The notes beneath the pieces are model-generated. The model saw only the letters and a program-made list of their open reading frames with translations. It did no database searches and was not told the DNA's origin. The position numbers and the translations under genes are program-made. DNA of 55,343 nt. It comes from Planctomicrobium piriforme. Lineage in GTDB: Bacteria > Planctomycetota > Planctomycetia > Planctomycetales > Planctomycetaceae. Below are positions 25,558-34,368 of the stretch, piece by piece. Within the stretch, counting starts at the first letter, position 1. Each line of letters opens with the position of its first letter. The stretch spans positions 1 to 55,343 of the forward strand of contig CAMATH010000050.1 in assembly GCA_945860955.1 (NCBI GenBank), in the 5' to 3' direction.

Positions 25558-28500
25558 TTACTTGAGGTAGAGGGTTTCGCTGCCTGCGAGCAGGGACTGA
25601 CACAGGTCGCGCCAGGCGCGCTGTCGGCCGTCGGTCGGATCGCCGTAGGCCTGCGTTTGTTCATTCAGGAACTGGAGCGCGTCGGACCGCTCGTCGGGCT
25701 GCGGAAGTCGGCTGTAGCAGAGACGCCACACCGTCTCGATCCGCGCCGGGTCGTCGGGAGCCGCCTTGGTCACCCGCTCGGCCAGCTCCTGAGCGCGGGC
25801 GACCGCGAATTCCCCATTCAGCAGACTCAGCGATTGCAAAGGAATCGTCGAACGCGGCCGGCGGGTGGAATTGAACACGATCTGCGGCGCGTCAAACAGT
25901 TGCAGCATGCTGACGATTTGAGTCCGCCGCTGGTACATGTAGAGCGCCCGGCGTCGCGATCGCGCGTCGGATTCCGGGACCACCACCTCGCCCGTTCCAA
26001 TGCGTGTGCTGGCGACATACGGCCCGCCGACGGTGGGATCGAGCGAACCGCTGACGGCGAGCATGGTGTCGCGCACCGCCTCGGCGTCGAGGCGAACCGG
26101 GGGAAAACGCCACAGCAGGCGGTTGCCAGGGTCGGTGGTGAACGACTTTGCGTGGGTGGCACTCGATTGTCGAAACGCCCGCGAGAGGACCAGTTCCTTC
26201 AGCATCGCCTTGTGACTGAAACCGCTGGCGATAAACCGCGCTGCCAGCCAGTCGAGCAACTCGCCATGACTTGGTTCCGAACCGCTGTAGCCCAGGTTCT
26301 CGGTCGTGATGACGATCGCCGACCCGAATGTATGCTGCCACATCCGATTCATCTGCGTCCGCGCCAGGAGCGCCTGCGCGCGGGGACTGCGGCGGGTCAC
26401 CCAGTCGGCGAACGCCAGTCGCGTGCCAGTCGTGGGCGAGTTCTCGGGAACGGCGATTTGCAATTCCTGCCCCGCATCGGTGAGGAACGCGAACGCCCCC
26501 GGAGTGACCACATCGCCAGGCGTCGAATAGTTGCCCCGGACCAGCAGGTGGACTTCGGGCGAAGGGGCCGCCAGATCGGTCGTCCAGGCGAGTTTGCCCG
26601 GTTGCTGCTGTTCCAGATCCTTCCGTTGTTTTTCGAGATCGGTCAGCTTCTTCTTGCGGGCATTCACATTCTCAACGAATTCCGCCAGTTGCGGGCTGGA
26701 CTCGGCCGGCGGAAACGTCTCGACCACCACGTTGTCCACCACAAAACTGCGATTGCAGCAATACTCAAAGCCGAAGCCGCCATTGGGCAGATCAGTCTCC
26801 AACAGGTCGATTGTCTTCTCCTCCTGGATGAAATCGACCAGGTGTTCCAGTCGAAACTTGCCCTCACCGAGCGCGGTGATCCGGACTCCATAATTGCGTC
26901 CTGGAGCGTAACCGGTCGTTCCAATCACACCGGCTGACTTGGAATCGGTCCCGGGATAATCGAGATGGACCGCGGTGCTGGTGGTGGGATGTCCGTCGAC
27001 CAGAATATTCCCACCCGCGACGGCGCTCGAATCGTCGAAGTCGTGCAGTGCCAGCAGGAAGCCAATTCGCTCGGCGGCGGCCCCCTGTTCGTCAAACCGA
27101 TTCGCGACGAGGTCGAACGTCACCTGGATCGACGCTCCTTTTTCCGCGGGGGTCCAGTCGAACGATGTCGAAGAACACAGGGCGCTGTCCCCTTGCGTGT
27201 TCCCCTCGGCGATCACCAGCGCCCCCTCGCGAACGAACGCACCGGGGCGCTCGGTCGAGTCGACACGCACGGGAACTTTGCCCGCGGGTGTGTCGTCCCC
27301 TGGGGCCGTGTTCGACCAGCGGGGTGCCAGCGGGACTCCGTTCTCGAACGAATCGCTGAACAGAACCTCGCCTCGCGGGCGTTGCTGCCGGACAATGTCT
27401 TTGAAGTCCCGTTGAACCGCGCGCGACGCTTCCGTGAGTCGATCGAGTTCAGCTCTCCAGCGTTCGGTTTCGCCCGTGGGTGGCGCATAGACGAATCGCT
27501 CGTTCGGCTTCTTCCAGTTTTCGATCGGGAACGCGGGATAGAACACCGCCTGCAAACGGTAAAAGTCGAGCTGAGTGATTGGCTCGAATTTGTGATCGTG
27601 GCACTTGGCACATTGAATCGTCAGCCCGAGCAGGGACGACACGACGTTTTGTTGACACGATTCGAGCGCGAAGTACTTGTCGGCTTTGACTTCATCCGGG
27701 TTGCCGTCGCTTTCCCCGGTGCCATCCTGGCCGTTTCGCAGATAATGCGTGGCAGTGAGCAGATCGATCGTCTCCTGCGTCGCGGGTTCACCACTGACGT
27801 GCCGGGCGATTTCATCGCCGGCGATCTGCATCCGCACGAACTGGTCGAACGGCAGGTCGGCGTTGAACGCCCGCACCACCCAGTCGCGATAACGCCAGGC
27901 GATGGGACGGTCGGAGTCGGCGTTGAAATACCCATTGCTGTCGGAATAGCCCGCCGCGTCGAGCCAATACTTCCCCCAGCGCTCACCAAAATGCGGAGAG
28001 GCGAGATACCGGTCGACGGCGTGTTCCACCGCCCGGGGGTCATTGTCGGCTAGAAACGTGTCGAGTTCGGCGAGTGTGGGGGGTAGTCCCGTGAGGACCA
28101 GACTCAGCCGGCGGAGCAACGTCCCCCGGTCGACCGATTCTCCCAACGACAACCCTTGGTCCTCCAACTTCCCCTGGAGAAATCGATCCACCGCATGGAA
28201 GTCGGGAGCGGTTGTTTTCGGGGAGGGAATCTTCGGTTCTGCGAGTCCGCGGAACGCCCAATGGTCGCTCGCGTCACCCGTCGACACATTGGCCGGTAGT
28301 CCCGGCGCACCCGCTTCGATCCACGCCTTCAGCAAACCCTTTTCGTCGGCTCCCAACGGCTCTTCGGGGGGCATTTCGTCGGCGGCGACACGCCCCCAAA
28401 GTGAACTCGCAGCGAGGTCATGTGCCGCGACCACGGGGCCCTCCTTCGACCCTTTTCGGACCCCGGCGGCTGTGGCCAAGTTGAGGCCCCCCTCCCGTTT

Positions 28501-28632
28501 GGCCGGCCCGTGACATTTGACGCAATGCGTCTTCAACAATGCGGCGACCGCCTCGTAACGGGGTGGATCGGCCGCCTCGCACGGGAGGGCGAATCCGAAA
28601 ACAACAACGGCGAGAAGGGCTGGGGTTCGCAT
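25558..28632 (-). CDS. PSD1-type protein: planctomycete cytochrome c, DUF1549, laminin-G-like insert, DUF1553
   Basis: The 1024-residue protein has a short signal peptide (about 1-20, CEAAD) and a planctomycete cytochrome-c domain with heme motif CVKCHGP at 37-43. DUF1549 follows (about 140-370), with FGERWGKYWLDAAGYSDSNG and a further CAKCHDHKFEP motif. A beta-sandwich of concanavalin/laminin-G type (about 425-640, FSDSFENGVPLAPRW) is inserted in the middle. DUF1553 closes the protein (about 730-1020), with PSHGELLDWLA and LLWRFPPVRLDAEAVRD. The protein should be exported and bind heme. The insert suggests carbohydrate or other ligand contact, which is inference. It is the upstream gene of a two-gene unit with the Big2-containing paralogue. 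Confidence 0.9.
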   Translation of the reverse strand: MRTPALLAVVVFGFALPCEAADPPRYEAVAALLKTHCVKCHGPAKREGGLNLATAAGVRKGSKEGPVVAAHDLAASSLWGRVAADEMPPEEPLGADEKGLLKAWIEAGAPGLPANVSTGDASDHWAFRGLAEPKIPSPKTTAPDFHAVDRFLQGKLEDQGLSLGESVDRGTLLRRLSLVLTGLPPTLAELDTFLADNDPRAVEHAVDRYLASPHFGERWGKYWLDAAGYSDSNGYFNADSDRPIAWRYRDWVVRAFNADLPFDQFVRMQIAGDEIARHVSGEPATQETIDLLTATHYLRNGQDGTGESDGNPDEVKADKYFALESCQQNVVSSLLGLTIQCAKCHDHKFEPITQLDFYRLQAVFYPAFPIENWKKPNERFVYAPPTGETERWRAELDRLTEASRAVQRDFKDIVRQQRPRGEVLFSDSFENGVPLAPRWSNTAPGDDTPAGKVPVRVDSTERPGAFVREGALVIAEGNTQGDSALCSSTSFDWTPAEKGASIQVTFDLVANRFDEQGAAAERIGFLLALHDFDDSSAVAGGNILVDGHPTTSTAVHLDYPGTDSKSAGVIGTTGYAPGRNYGVRITALGEGKFRLEHLVDFIQEEKTIDLLETDLPNGGFGFEYCCNRSFVVDNVVVETFPPAESSPQLAEFVENVNARKKKLTDLEKQRKDLEQQQPGKLAWTTDLAAPSPEVHLLVRGNYSTPGDVVTPGAFAFLTDAGQELQIAVPENSPTTGTRLAFADWVTRRSPRAQALLARTQMNRMWQHTFGSAIVITTENLGYSGSEPSHGELLDWLAARFIASGFSHKAMLKELVLSRAFRQSSATHAKSFTTDPGNRLLWRFPPVRLDAEAVRDTMLAVSGSLDPTVGGPYVASTRIGTGEVVVPESDARSRRRALYMYQRRTQIVSMLQLFDAPQIVFNSTRRPRSTIPLQSLSLLNGEFAVARAQELAERVTKAAPDDPARIETVWRLCYSRLPQPDERSDALQFLNEQTQAYGDPTDGRQRAWRDLCQSLLAGSETLYLK

Positions 28633-28717
28633 GCCGAGAGTATAAACGGCAGGTGATGGGTTGTCGAAGTGAAGTGATGGCGCGATTCAGCAAAGTGGAT
28701 GATGCGACAAGGAATCC

Positions 28718-28742
28718 GAGCCGCGCCCGTCGGGAAGAGGCT
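28718..28742 (+). repeat. Decayed half-copy of the GAGCCGCGCCCGTC hairpin repeat
   Basis: Twenty-five bases match the left arm of the hairpin repeats at 33906-33965 and 55292-55343, with only a few differences. No right arm is present. It lies upstream of the CotH-type gene. Confidence 0.45.
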
Positions 28743-28814
28743 CCACACGGCGTTCATGACTTCAGGCAGGCCATTCAGAATTTCGACTGGTCGGTCGCAA
28801 GCGAGGACTTTACG

Positions 28815-30395
28815 ATGAGTTGCCGACGATTTCTGAACACCAGCCAGGCCGCTGGAATCTCCATCCCAACTCGTAAACAGATGTTGCTTACGCACCCGAC
28901 CGCCTCCGAATTCCACCGCGCCGTTTTGTCAGCGAATCCTCAAGGCGGGCCTGGCCGATACAGCACGAGTGTTCTGCGCATACGGATCGTTCTGGCCCTC
29001 TTGGTCGGATTAGCACTCGGGCGCGCGACTGCGCACCAAGTGGTTCAGGCCGACGAGCCGTCCCTACCGAAGACCTCCGCGGAACTGTTTGAACTCACCA
29101 AAATCTGGAACATCGAGTTGACCTTCTCGCCCGAGCAATTCGCGGCGATGGAGCCCAAACAGAATTCTAGCGGCCGTCGGTTCGGTGGCATTGGCCGCGC
29201 CGGAACCGGCGGGTCCTTTCTGCAGGGAGCGCTGGGAAAGCGAAACGGAATCGCGTCGGCCATGGGGGTCGAATTCGAATACGTCCACGGCGAACTCGAA
29301 TTTGAAGGAGTGCCGATTTACGACGTGGCGGTTCGCTACAAGGGAAACGGGACGTTTCTCGAAGCGCGGGGGATCTTCAAGCGTTCCTTCAAAATCGATC
29401 TGAATGACTTTGTTTCCGATCAGAAGCTCGCGGGGCAATCGCAGCTCAACCTCCACAATGGGGTGACCGACCCCACCTTGATGAATGAAGTCCTCGCGCA
29501 CCGGCTGTATCGCGACGCGGGGGTGCCGGCACCTCGGACCGCCTATGCCAAGGTGTATGTCAACGTGATTGGCAAACACGACCATCGCTACTTCGGGCTC
29601 TATTCCGTAGTGGAGGACATTGGTGGCGAATACTTGCGGCGACAGTATGGAGAGAACCGCGGCGCGTTGTTCAAGCCGGTCTTGCCCAGCCTGTTCGATG
29701 ACCTGGGTGACGATTGGAACGTGTATCTCCAGGCGTATGATCCCAAAGGCAAAATCTCCGTTGACGACCAGAACCGGGTGATTGAATTCTCGCGACTGGT
29801 CACGAAAGGAGAGGACGCCGAATTCGCGAGGCGATTGCCGGAATTCGTCGACCTCGACAGTTTCGCCCGCTACATGGCGGTCACGACGTGGCTGGCCGAC
29901 ATGGATGGGATTCTTGGCCCGGGGCAGAACTATTACCTGCACCTGGGCTCCAATGACCGCAAATTCTCATTCATCGCCTGGGATCAGGACCATTCGTTTG
30001 GACAGTTCGGGATGCGGGGGACGCCCGAACAGCGTGAGAACCTGAGCATCGATCACCCCTGGCAGGGAGGAAATCGCTTTTTGGATCGAGTCTATGCGAT
30101 CCCGGAGTTTCAGAAGCTCTACCGGGAGTATTTCAAGAAGTTCAGCGAGACGATATTCGAGCCAACCCGGCTGGCGAAACAGGTCGACGAGCTGGCCAAG
30201 GTGATTCGGCCGGCGATCGAAGAAGAATCGAAGGCGAAGTTGGCACGCTTCGAAAGCGCGGTGGAGGGAAAGCCGATCTCGACGGGGGGATTCTTCGGAC
30301 AGAAACTGAAGCCCATCAAGCCGTTCGCCGAGGTCCGGACGAAATCGGTGACCGAGCAACTGGAAGGGGTGTCGCAGGGGAAGCGGCTGGATTAG
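28815..30395 (+). CDS. CotH-kinase-family protein, exported
   Basis: The start MSCRRFLNTSQAAG is preceded by GAGGA with a 7-base spacer; an alternative ATG lies at 28881. A hydrophobic segment at about 53-78 (IRIVLALLVGLALGRATA) would act as a signal or anchor. The family core follows: VAVRYKGNGTF, KRSFKIDL, the helical LMNEVLAHRLYRDAGVPAPR, FGLYSVVEDIGGEYL and the active-site-like block FIAWDQDHSFG. CotH proteins phosphorylate protein substrates on spore coats or the cell surface, and related bacterial secreted versions are common. The C-terminal 150 residues are helical and charged. The next gene on the strand starts about 120 bases downstream, past a hairpin. Confidence 0.85.
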   Translation: MSCRRFLNTSQAAGISIPTRKQMLLTHPTASEFHRAVLSANPQGGPGRYSTSVLRIRIVLALLVGLALGRATAHQVVQADEPSLPKTSAELFELTKIWNIELTFSPEQFAAMEPKQNSSGRRFGGIGRAGTGGSFLQGALGKRNGIASAMGVEFEYVHGELEFEGVPIYDVAVRYKGNGTFLEARGIFKRSFKIDLNDFVSDQKLAGQSQLNLHNGVTDPTLMNEVLAHRLYRDAGVPAPRTAYAKVYVNVIGKHDHRYFGLYSVVEDIGGEYLRRQYGENRGALFKPVLPSLFDDLGDDWNVYLQAYDPKGKISVDDQNRVIEFSRLVTKGEDAEFARRLPEFVDLDSFARYMAVTTWLADMDGILGPGQNYYLHLGSNDRKFSFIAWDQDHSFGQFGMRGTPEQRENLSIDHPWQGGNRFLDRVYAIPEFQKLYREYFKKFSETIFEPTRLAKQVDELAKVIRPAIEEESKAKLARFESAVEGKPISTGGFFGQKLKPIKPFAEVRTKSVTEQLEGVSQGKRLD

Positions 30396-30443
30396 CCGGC
30401 AGGGCGTTGTTATGTTCTTGCTGCCACTCGACCTACGATTCCT

Positions 30444-30470
30444 CCACCCGCGCCCAATCCGGGCGGGTGG
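30444..30470. terminator. Hairpin after the CotH-type gene
   Basis: CCACCCGC pairs with GCGGGTGG, with further CC/GG pairing around a small bulge and an AATC-containing loop. There is no T-run, so termination is only possible. Confidence 0.3.
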
Positions 30471-30515
30471 GACCGGGCAACAGCCCGTCCACATACCCCT
30501 GTCCCAACGGCGCCG

Positions 30516-31463
30516 ATGAGCCTGCTGGAAGTCGAACATCTTCATAAAAAATACGGTGACTTCGTCGCTCTGCACGATTTGAGCTTCGAAGTCATCGCGG
30601 GTGAAGTGCTGGGACTCCTGGGCCCGAACGGAGCCGGCAAATCGACGGCGATGATGATCCTGGCGGGGTTGCGCACGTCGGACGGCGGTGTGGTCCGCAT
30701 CAGTGGGGAGCGGTTGGACCAGAACCCGGACAAACTGAAGCGGATGATGGGGGTCGTCCCGCAGGAATTGGCGATCTATCCGGACTTGACAGGGCGCGAG
30801 AACCTGATGTTCTTTGGCAGTCTTTACGGCTATACGGGCAGCCGGCTGAAGGGGCGGGTCGAAGAGTGTCTCAACGTGGTCGGGCTGGCGGAATTCGCAG
30901 ATCAGCATACTGCGACGTATTCGGGGGGGATGAAACGTCGCCTGAATTTCTCTGTGGGAATTCTGCATGAACCAGAGCTGGTGGTACTCGACGAGCCGAC
31001 GGTCGGCGTGGATCCGCAGTCGCGCAATCACCTGATCGAATGTGTGCGAAAACTGGCGCAAAAGGGGGTGGCGGTCATTTATTGCAGCCACTACATGGAG
31101 GAGATCGAGTCCCTCTGTCGGCGAGTGGCGATTATCGATCACGGCAAGCTCCTGGCGTATGGAGCCCTGGAAGACTTGCTGGACGGTTCCCGGCTCGATC
31201 TGGAGATGCGGGTGCGGGGGTGGTCGGTGGAACTCGGTTCCAAGCTGGAGAAGTTGGTGAAAGTCACCTCGGTGGAGGGGGTAGACGCCCATCTGATTGT
31301 GCCCCGGGTCGCCGGCGAAGGACGCAGCAATCTGACGAATCGGCTGGCGCAAGTGCTGGATGTGATTCGTGCCGCCCAAGCGGAAGTGCAGACGATTCAA
31401 ACAAAAGAACACAACCTCGAGCGGCTGTTTCTCGAGATGACCGGTCGCAAACTGAGAGATTGA
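30516..31463 (+). CDS. ABC transporter ATP-binding protein, ABC-2 type
   Basis: A 315-residue cytoplasmic ATPase. The nucleotide-binding domain fills about 1-225. Walker A is GPNGAGKST, the signature SGGMKRR, Walker B LVVLDEPTVGVD, and the H-loop lies in IYCSHYMEEIESLC. The C-terminal 90 residues (LDGSRLDLEMRVRGWSVELG onward) are the regulatory extension common in NatA-like and drug-export ATPases. The gene ends 4 bases before the permease gene, so the two form one transporter. The substrate is unknown; export of ions, drugs or lipids fits the family. Confidence 0.9.
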   Translation: MSLLEVEHLHKKYGDFVALHDLSFEVIAGEVLGLLGPNGAGKSTAMMILAGLRTSDGGVVRISGERLDQNPDKLKRMMGVVPQELAIYPDLTGRENLMFFGSLYGYTGSRLKGRVEECLNVVGLAEFADQHTATYSGGMKRRLNFSVGILHEPELVVLDEPTVGVDPQSRNHLIECVRKLAQKGVAVIYCSHYMEEIESLCRRVAIIDHGKLLAYGALEDLLDGSRLDLEMRVRGWSVELGSKLEKLVKVTSVEGVDAHLIVPRVAGEGRSNLTNRLAQVLDVIRAAQAEVQTIQTKEHNLERLFLEMTGRKLRD

Positions 31464-31467
31464 TAAC

Positions 31468-32748
31468 GTGTGGGACGCCTGGTACATCACCCTGAAGGAT
31501 CTGCGGTTGCTGTGGCGCGATCAGCGCACGCTGGCGATTCTGCTGCTGTTGCCTCTGATTTTCATCACGATTCTCGGAACCTCCACCGGTCAGTTGTTCG
31601 CCCTGAAAGAAAAGGCGAAGAAGATCAAAGTGGGGATCGTCAACGCCGACCAACGGGAACTGTCGGCACTGATTCTCACCGAAGTCGAATTGGTCGACGC
31701 GCTGGCGGTCGAGGAATTCCCCGACATGGAGGCGGCCCGCAAGAAGATGGAGCAGGGGGAGTTCGACGTCACGGTCTACATCGGCCCTGAATACACCGAC
31801 CGCGTCGAAGCGCTGCGGCTGGGTGATCTGCTGGCGAAGAAGGGGCTGCTGAAAGATGAACTGACCAGTCTCGACGTCAAAGTCGAATCGAGCGCCTACT
31901 GGGCGACCGCCAAGCAGGTCGTCGAAAAGCTGGTCTTTGGATTCGCGTACAAGACGTTCGTCCCCCAGATTTTAAGGCGCGATAAGGCCAAGCTCGCTCT
32001 CGAGCTGAAGCGCGAAGCGAACAAGATCGACGAGGAGTACGACGCAGCAGAAGCGGCGGCCGCCGCCGCGGGGACGGCCGACACTGCCAAGACAGAACTT
32101 CAGCAAATCGCGGATCGGATTGGCGAGCAGAAGTCCCCCATCAACGAATCAAATTTCGTCTACCAGATCATTGTCCCGTCGTACACGGTGATGTTTGTCT
32201 TCTTCATCGTGATGTTGATGGCGCGGTCGATGATCGAGGAACGGGATCTTGGTACGCTGAACCGGCTGAGGATGTCTCCCGCGACCCAGGCGGCGACGAT
32301 CATTGGCAAGACCGTTCCCTTTCTGCTCGTTTCGGTCATCCAGACAATTCTGCTGTTCATTGCCGGCCGGGTGTTCTTCTCGATGTCGTGGGGCGTGCAG
32401 CCGTGGGTGCTGCTGCCAGTCATCGTTTGCACCTCAATGTCCGCCGTCGGCTTGGGCCTGCTCGTCGCGACCACTGCCCGAACCGACGCGCAGGTGTCGG
32501 CGTACGGCAACTTTCTGGTACTCACCATGGCGGGTCTCAGTGGCTGTATGATGCCCCGCCAATGGCAACCGCCGCTGATGCAGAAGCTCGGCCTGGTGAC
32601 GCCGCACGCGTGGTCGTTGATCGCCTACGATCAGCTTCTCACGAAACAGTACCCGGATTTTCAACAGGTGGCACAGAGCTGCGGAATGCTGCTCGCGTTT
32701 GCCGCCGTTTTCTTCGCGTTGGGCTGGTGGCGGTTCCGGTCACTGTAG
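31468..32748 (+). CDS. ABC-2 type permease
   Basis: The 426-residue membrane protein starts with GTG, four bases after the ATPase stop, so translational coupling is likely. One N-terminal helix (about 20-38, TLAILLLLPLIFITILG) is followed by a large periplasmic domain (about 45-225) and a charged, Ala-rich coiled segment (EYDAAEAAAAAAGTADTAK). Five or six C-terminal helices follow (from about 230, IVPSYTVMFVFFIVMLMARS). The pattern, with MIEERDLGTLNRLRMSP after the second helix, is that of NatB/DrrB-type export permeases. The pair is the likely functional unit. Confidence 0.88.
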   Translation: MWDAWYITLKDLRLLWRDQRTLAILLLLPLIFITILGTSTGQLFALKEKAKKIKVGIVNADQRELSALILTEVELVDALAVEEFPDMEAARKKMEQGEFDVTVYIGPEYTDRVEALRLGDLLAKKGLLKDELTSLDVKVESSAYWATAKQVVEKLVFGFAYKTFVPQILRRDKAKLALELKREANKIDEEYDAAEAAAAAAGTADTAKTELQQIADRIGEQKSPINESNFVYQIIVPSYTVMFVFFIVMLMARSMIEERDLGTLNRLRMSPATQAATIIGKTVPFLLVSVIQTILLFIAGRVFFSMSWGVQPWVLLPVIVCTSMSAVGLGLLVATTARTDAQVSAYGNFLVLTMAGLSGCMMPRQWQPPLMQKLGLVTPHAWSLIAYDQLLTKQYPDFQQVAQSCGMLLAFAAVFFALGWWRFRSL

Positions 32749-32768
32749 CCAGCAAGTGCCGACTGGGG

Positions 32769-32793
32769 AACTTCAATCTGTGGAATTGAAGTT
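32769..32793 (+). terminator. Hairpin after the ABC-2 permease gene
   Basis: AACTTCAAT pairs perfectly with ATTGAAGTT (9 bases, 7-base loop), 20 bases after the stop codon. The bases after it are G/T-rich rather than a clean T-run. Confidence 0.4.
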
Positions 32794-32921
32794 GGGGGTT
32801 TGCGCAAGGTTTGCCGGGTTCGGGGATTTCTCACGAATTCTCTTCCATTTCGAACCGGCAAGTGGTACCGATGGTGGCTGATGAAAATCACGGCAGACGC
32901 GTCACCCATTCGATAGAACAG

Positions 32922-32990
32922 GCATCCATCGGTGGATGCAATGCACCCTCCCAGCCGAGCGAGCTGCGATTCGATCTATTCTCGAATCGC
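32922..32990 (+). promoter_or_regulatory. Pair of perfect stem-loops in the leader of the lipoprotein gene
   Basis: GCATCCA/TGGATGC with a 4-base loop (TCGG), then GCGATTCGA/TCGAATCGC with a 7-base loop. They lie about 70-135 bases before the ATG. A regulatory leader or small RNA is possible; nothing else identifies them. Confidence 0.35.
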
Positions 32991-33056
32991 CAGACGAAAT
33001 ATGATGGGAGGCCGACGAGATGGCCCGGGACGGGTCGCAAAGGAAGGATGGATTCG

Positions 33057-33368
33057 ATGAGACGGACAATTCCAAAACTGCTTGCGGTGCTGTGCGCGGT
33101 GTCCCTGGCGGGGTGCGTCTCGTCACAACGAACGCGGCTGCCAACCGTTGGGTACAACCGACCTGATGTCGAGCGACGGTCGTACGAAGTTCACGATCCG
33201 TCGCCAGACCATGACGCGGGTCCCGCGATCGAGCGGCCGCGTGGCTTTGATCAGCAGCGCGCCGAGCCTCGGCGGATCATGGAACAGTCGGTCAATCAGA
33301 CCAGCGCGGGGGTCCAGTCGGGCCTGCGGCCATCGGCCGCGAAGTACCCCAATAGCGTCACTGAATAA
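33057..33368 (+). CDS. Small lipoprotein, hypothetical
   Basis: The start MRRTIPKLLAVL is chosen because AAGGAAGG lies about 9 bases upstream; an in-frame ATG three codons earlier overlaps that site. The signal sequence ends in the lipobox LAGC, so Cys19 should be lipidated and the protein anchored to a membrane. The mature part of about 85 residues is polar, rich in Arg, Pro and Gln (DHDAGPAIERPRGFDQQR), with no predicted fold or known family. It is convergent with yraN, 45 bases away. Confidence 0.65.
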   Translation: MRRTIPKLLAVLCAVSLAGCVSSQRTRLPTVGYNRPDVERRSYEVHDPSPDHDAGPAIERPRGFDQQRAEPRRIMEQSVNQTSAGVQSGLRPSAAKYPNSVTE

Positions 33369-33413
33369 AGTTCCGACCTTGGCACAAGCCTCCACACGTG
33401 TCGGGGCAGTCTC

Positions 33414-33869
33414 CTACGAGAACATTTGTCCCTCGCCGCGTGCTTCGAATGCCGCGCGGTAGTAGGTGATCTGCGGAGCCACGTTTTCTTTGGGCCAGAC
33501 GATCGCCACCACGTCGAATCTCGCCCGATGATTCAGTAACTGATAGTGCTTGAGAAAACTGAGCGCGAGCCGGGTGAGTTGCTTTTGTTTGGCGTCATCG
33601 ACGGCATCGGCGGGGGGGCCGGTCCACGTTCCACGCCGGGTTTTGACTTCAACGAACACCACCGTGTTCCCGTCCCGCGCGATCAGGTCGATTTCGCCCA
33701 AAGGCGTCCGGTAGCTTCGGAAGAGAATGCGCAGCCCCAAGGAGCGGAGATGTTTTGCGGCAAGTCGCTCCCCGGCGTTACCTAACCGCCCCGCGAGCCA
33801 GCCAATCTCCGCGGTTCCGCCCTTCAAAAACCACCGCCGGATCAAGTCTTGCAGGCTGCGCCACCACAT
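33414..33869 (-). CDS. yraN: YraN family (UPF0102) endonuclease-like protein
   Basis: From the start MWWRSLQDLIRRWF the protein is 151 residues, about 30 longer at the N-terminus than typical members. The frame upstream runs through a repeat and rplS in another frame and is unlikely to be coding. The family block begins at GNAGERLAAKHLRSLGL and keeps the PD-(D/E)XK-like core: GEIDLIARDGNTVVFVEVKTRRG, in which Asp and the E-x-K pair match the nuclease pattern. The C-terminal half has LNHRARFDVVAI as expected. Function in the cell is unproven. It is the last gene of the ffh-rpsP-trmD-rplS run and is separated from rplS by a 60-base hairpin repeat. Confidence 0.88.
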   Translation of the reverse strand: MWWRSLQDLIRRWFLKGGTAEIGWLAGRLGNAGERLAAKHLRSLGLRILFRSYRTPLGEIDLIARDGNTVVFVEVKTRRGTWTGPPADAVDDAKQKQLTRLALSFLKHYQLLNHRARFDVVAIVWPKENVAPQITYYRAAFEARGEGQMFS

Positions 33870-33905
33870 GACTTGCCCCCGGGCCGAACGCAAGAGGTTC
33901 CTCCG

Positions 33906-33965
33906 CAGAGCCACGACCGTGGGGAAGCGATCGCCGGTAATCGCTTCCTGACGGGCGCGGCTCTG
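33906..33965. repeat. Hairpin-forming interspersed repeat between rplS and yraN
   Basis: Two 26-base arms (33906-33931 and 33940-33965) with 4 mismatches and an 8-base loop. The arms carry the motif CAGAGCC..GAAGCG, also found at 55292-55343 and, as a half, at 28718-28742. Confidence 0.65.
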
Positions 33966-33975
33966 TTTTGTACAA

Positions 33976-34368
33976 TTACGAAGCAGGGACTTCGGGAGTG
34001 TCTTTCTTCGTGGCGCGGCGTTCGACCAGCCGGGTCTTCTTGCCGACGCGATCACGCAGGAAGAACAGCTTCGCCCGGCGGACCTTACCGTGCCGCACGA
34101 CTTCGAGCTTCGAAATCTTGGGGGAGTGCATCGGGAAGGTCCGTTCGACCCCTTCACCGGCGACGATGCGCCGGACGGTGAACGTTTCGCGGGTTCCACC
34201 ACCGCGCTGGGCGATCACGACCCCGGTGAAAATCTGGATGCGTTCTTTGTCGCCTTCCAGAATACGGGTGTGGATGTTGACCGTATCACCAATTTCGAAC
34301 TTCAATGGCTCGGCGCGCTTGCTGGACGCCTCAACCTTGTTCAGCAACTCAACAGCTCTCAGGGACAT
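33976..34368 (-). CDS. rplS: 50S ribosomal protein L19
   Basis: A 130-residue protein that matches L19 throughout: the FEIGDTVNIHTRILEGDKERIQIF core, GVVIAQRGGGTRETFTVRRI and the basic FFLRDRVGKKTRL. L19 lies at the interface of the two ribosomal subunits. The C-terminal extension (VERRATKKDTPEVPAS) is slightly longer than in the usual bacterial protein. Its start overlaps the end of trmD by 10 bases, so translation is coupled; the start is preceded by GGGAGC within trmD. Confidence 0.97.
   Translation of the reverse strand: MSLRAVELLNKVEASSKRAEPLKFEIGDTVNIHTRILEGDKERIQIFTGVVIAQRGGGTRETFTVRRIVAGEGVERTFPMHSPKISKLEVVRHGKVRRAKLFFLRDRVGKKTRLVERRATKKDTPEVPAS

Larger units (their letters stand above)
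32749..33056. other. Intergenic stretch with three hairpins
   Basis: About 310 bases with no gene. A likely terminator hairpin lies at 32769-32793. Two more perfect stem-loops lie at 32922-32939 and 32966-32990, upstream of the lipoprotein gene, and could belong to a structured leader or a small RNA. Confidence 0.5.

Noticed and set aside
25306-26937. A 543-codon plus-strand frame overlapping both DUF1549 genes
   Set aside because: It spans the gap between two well-supported genes on the other strand and lacks any family signature.
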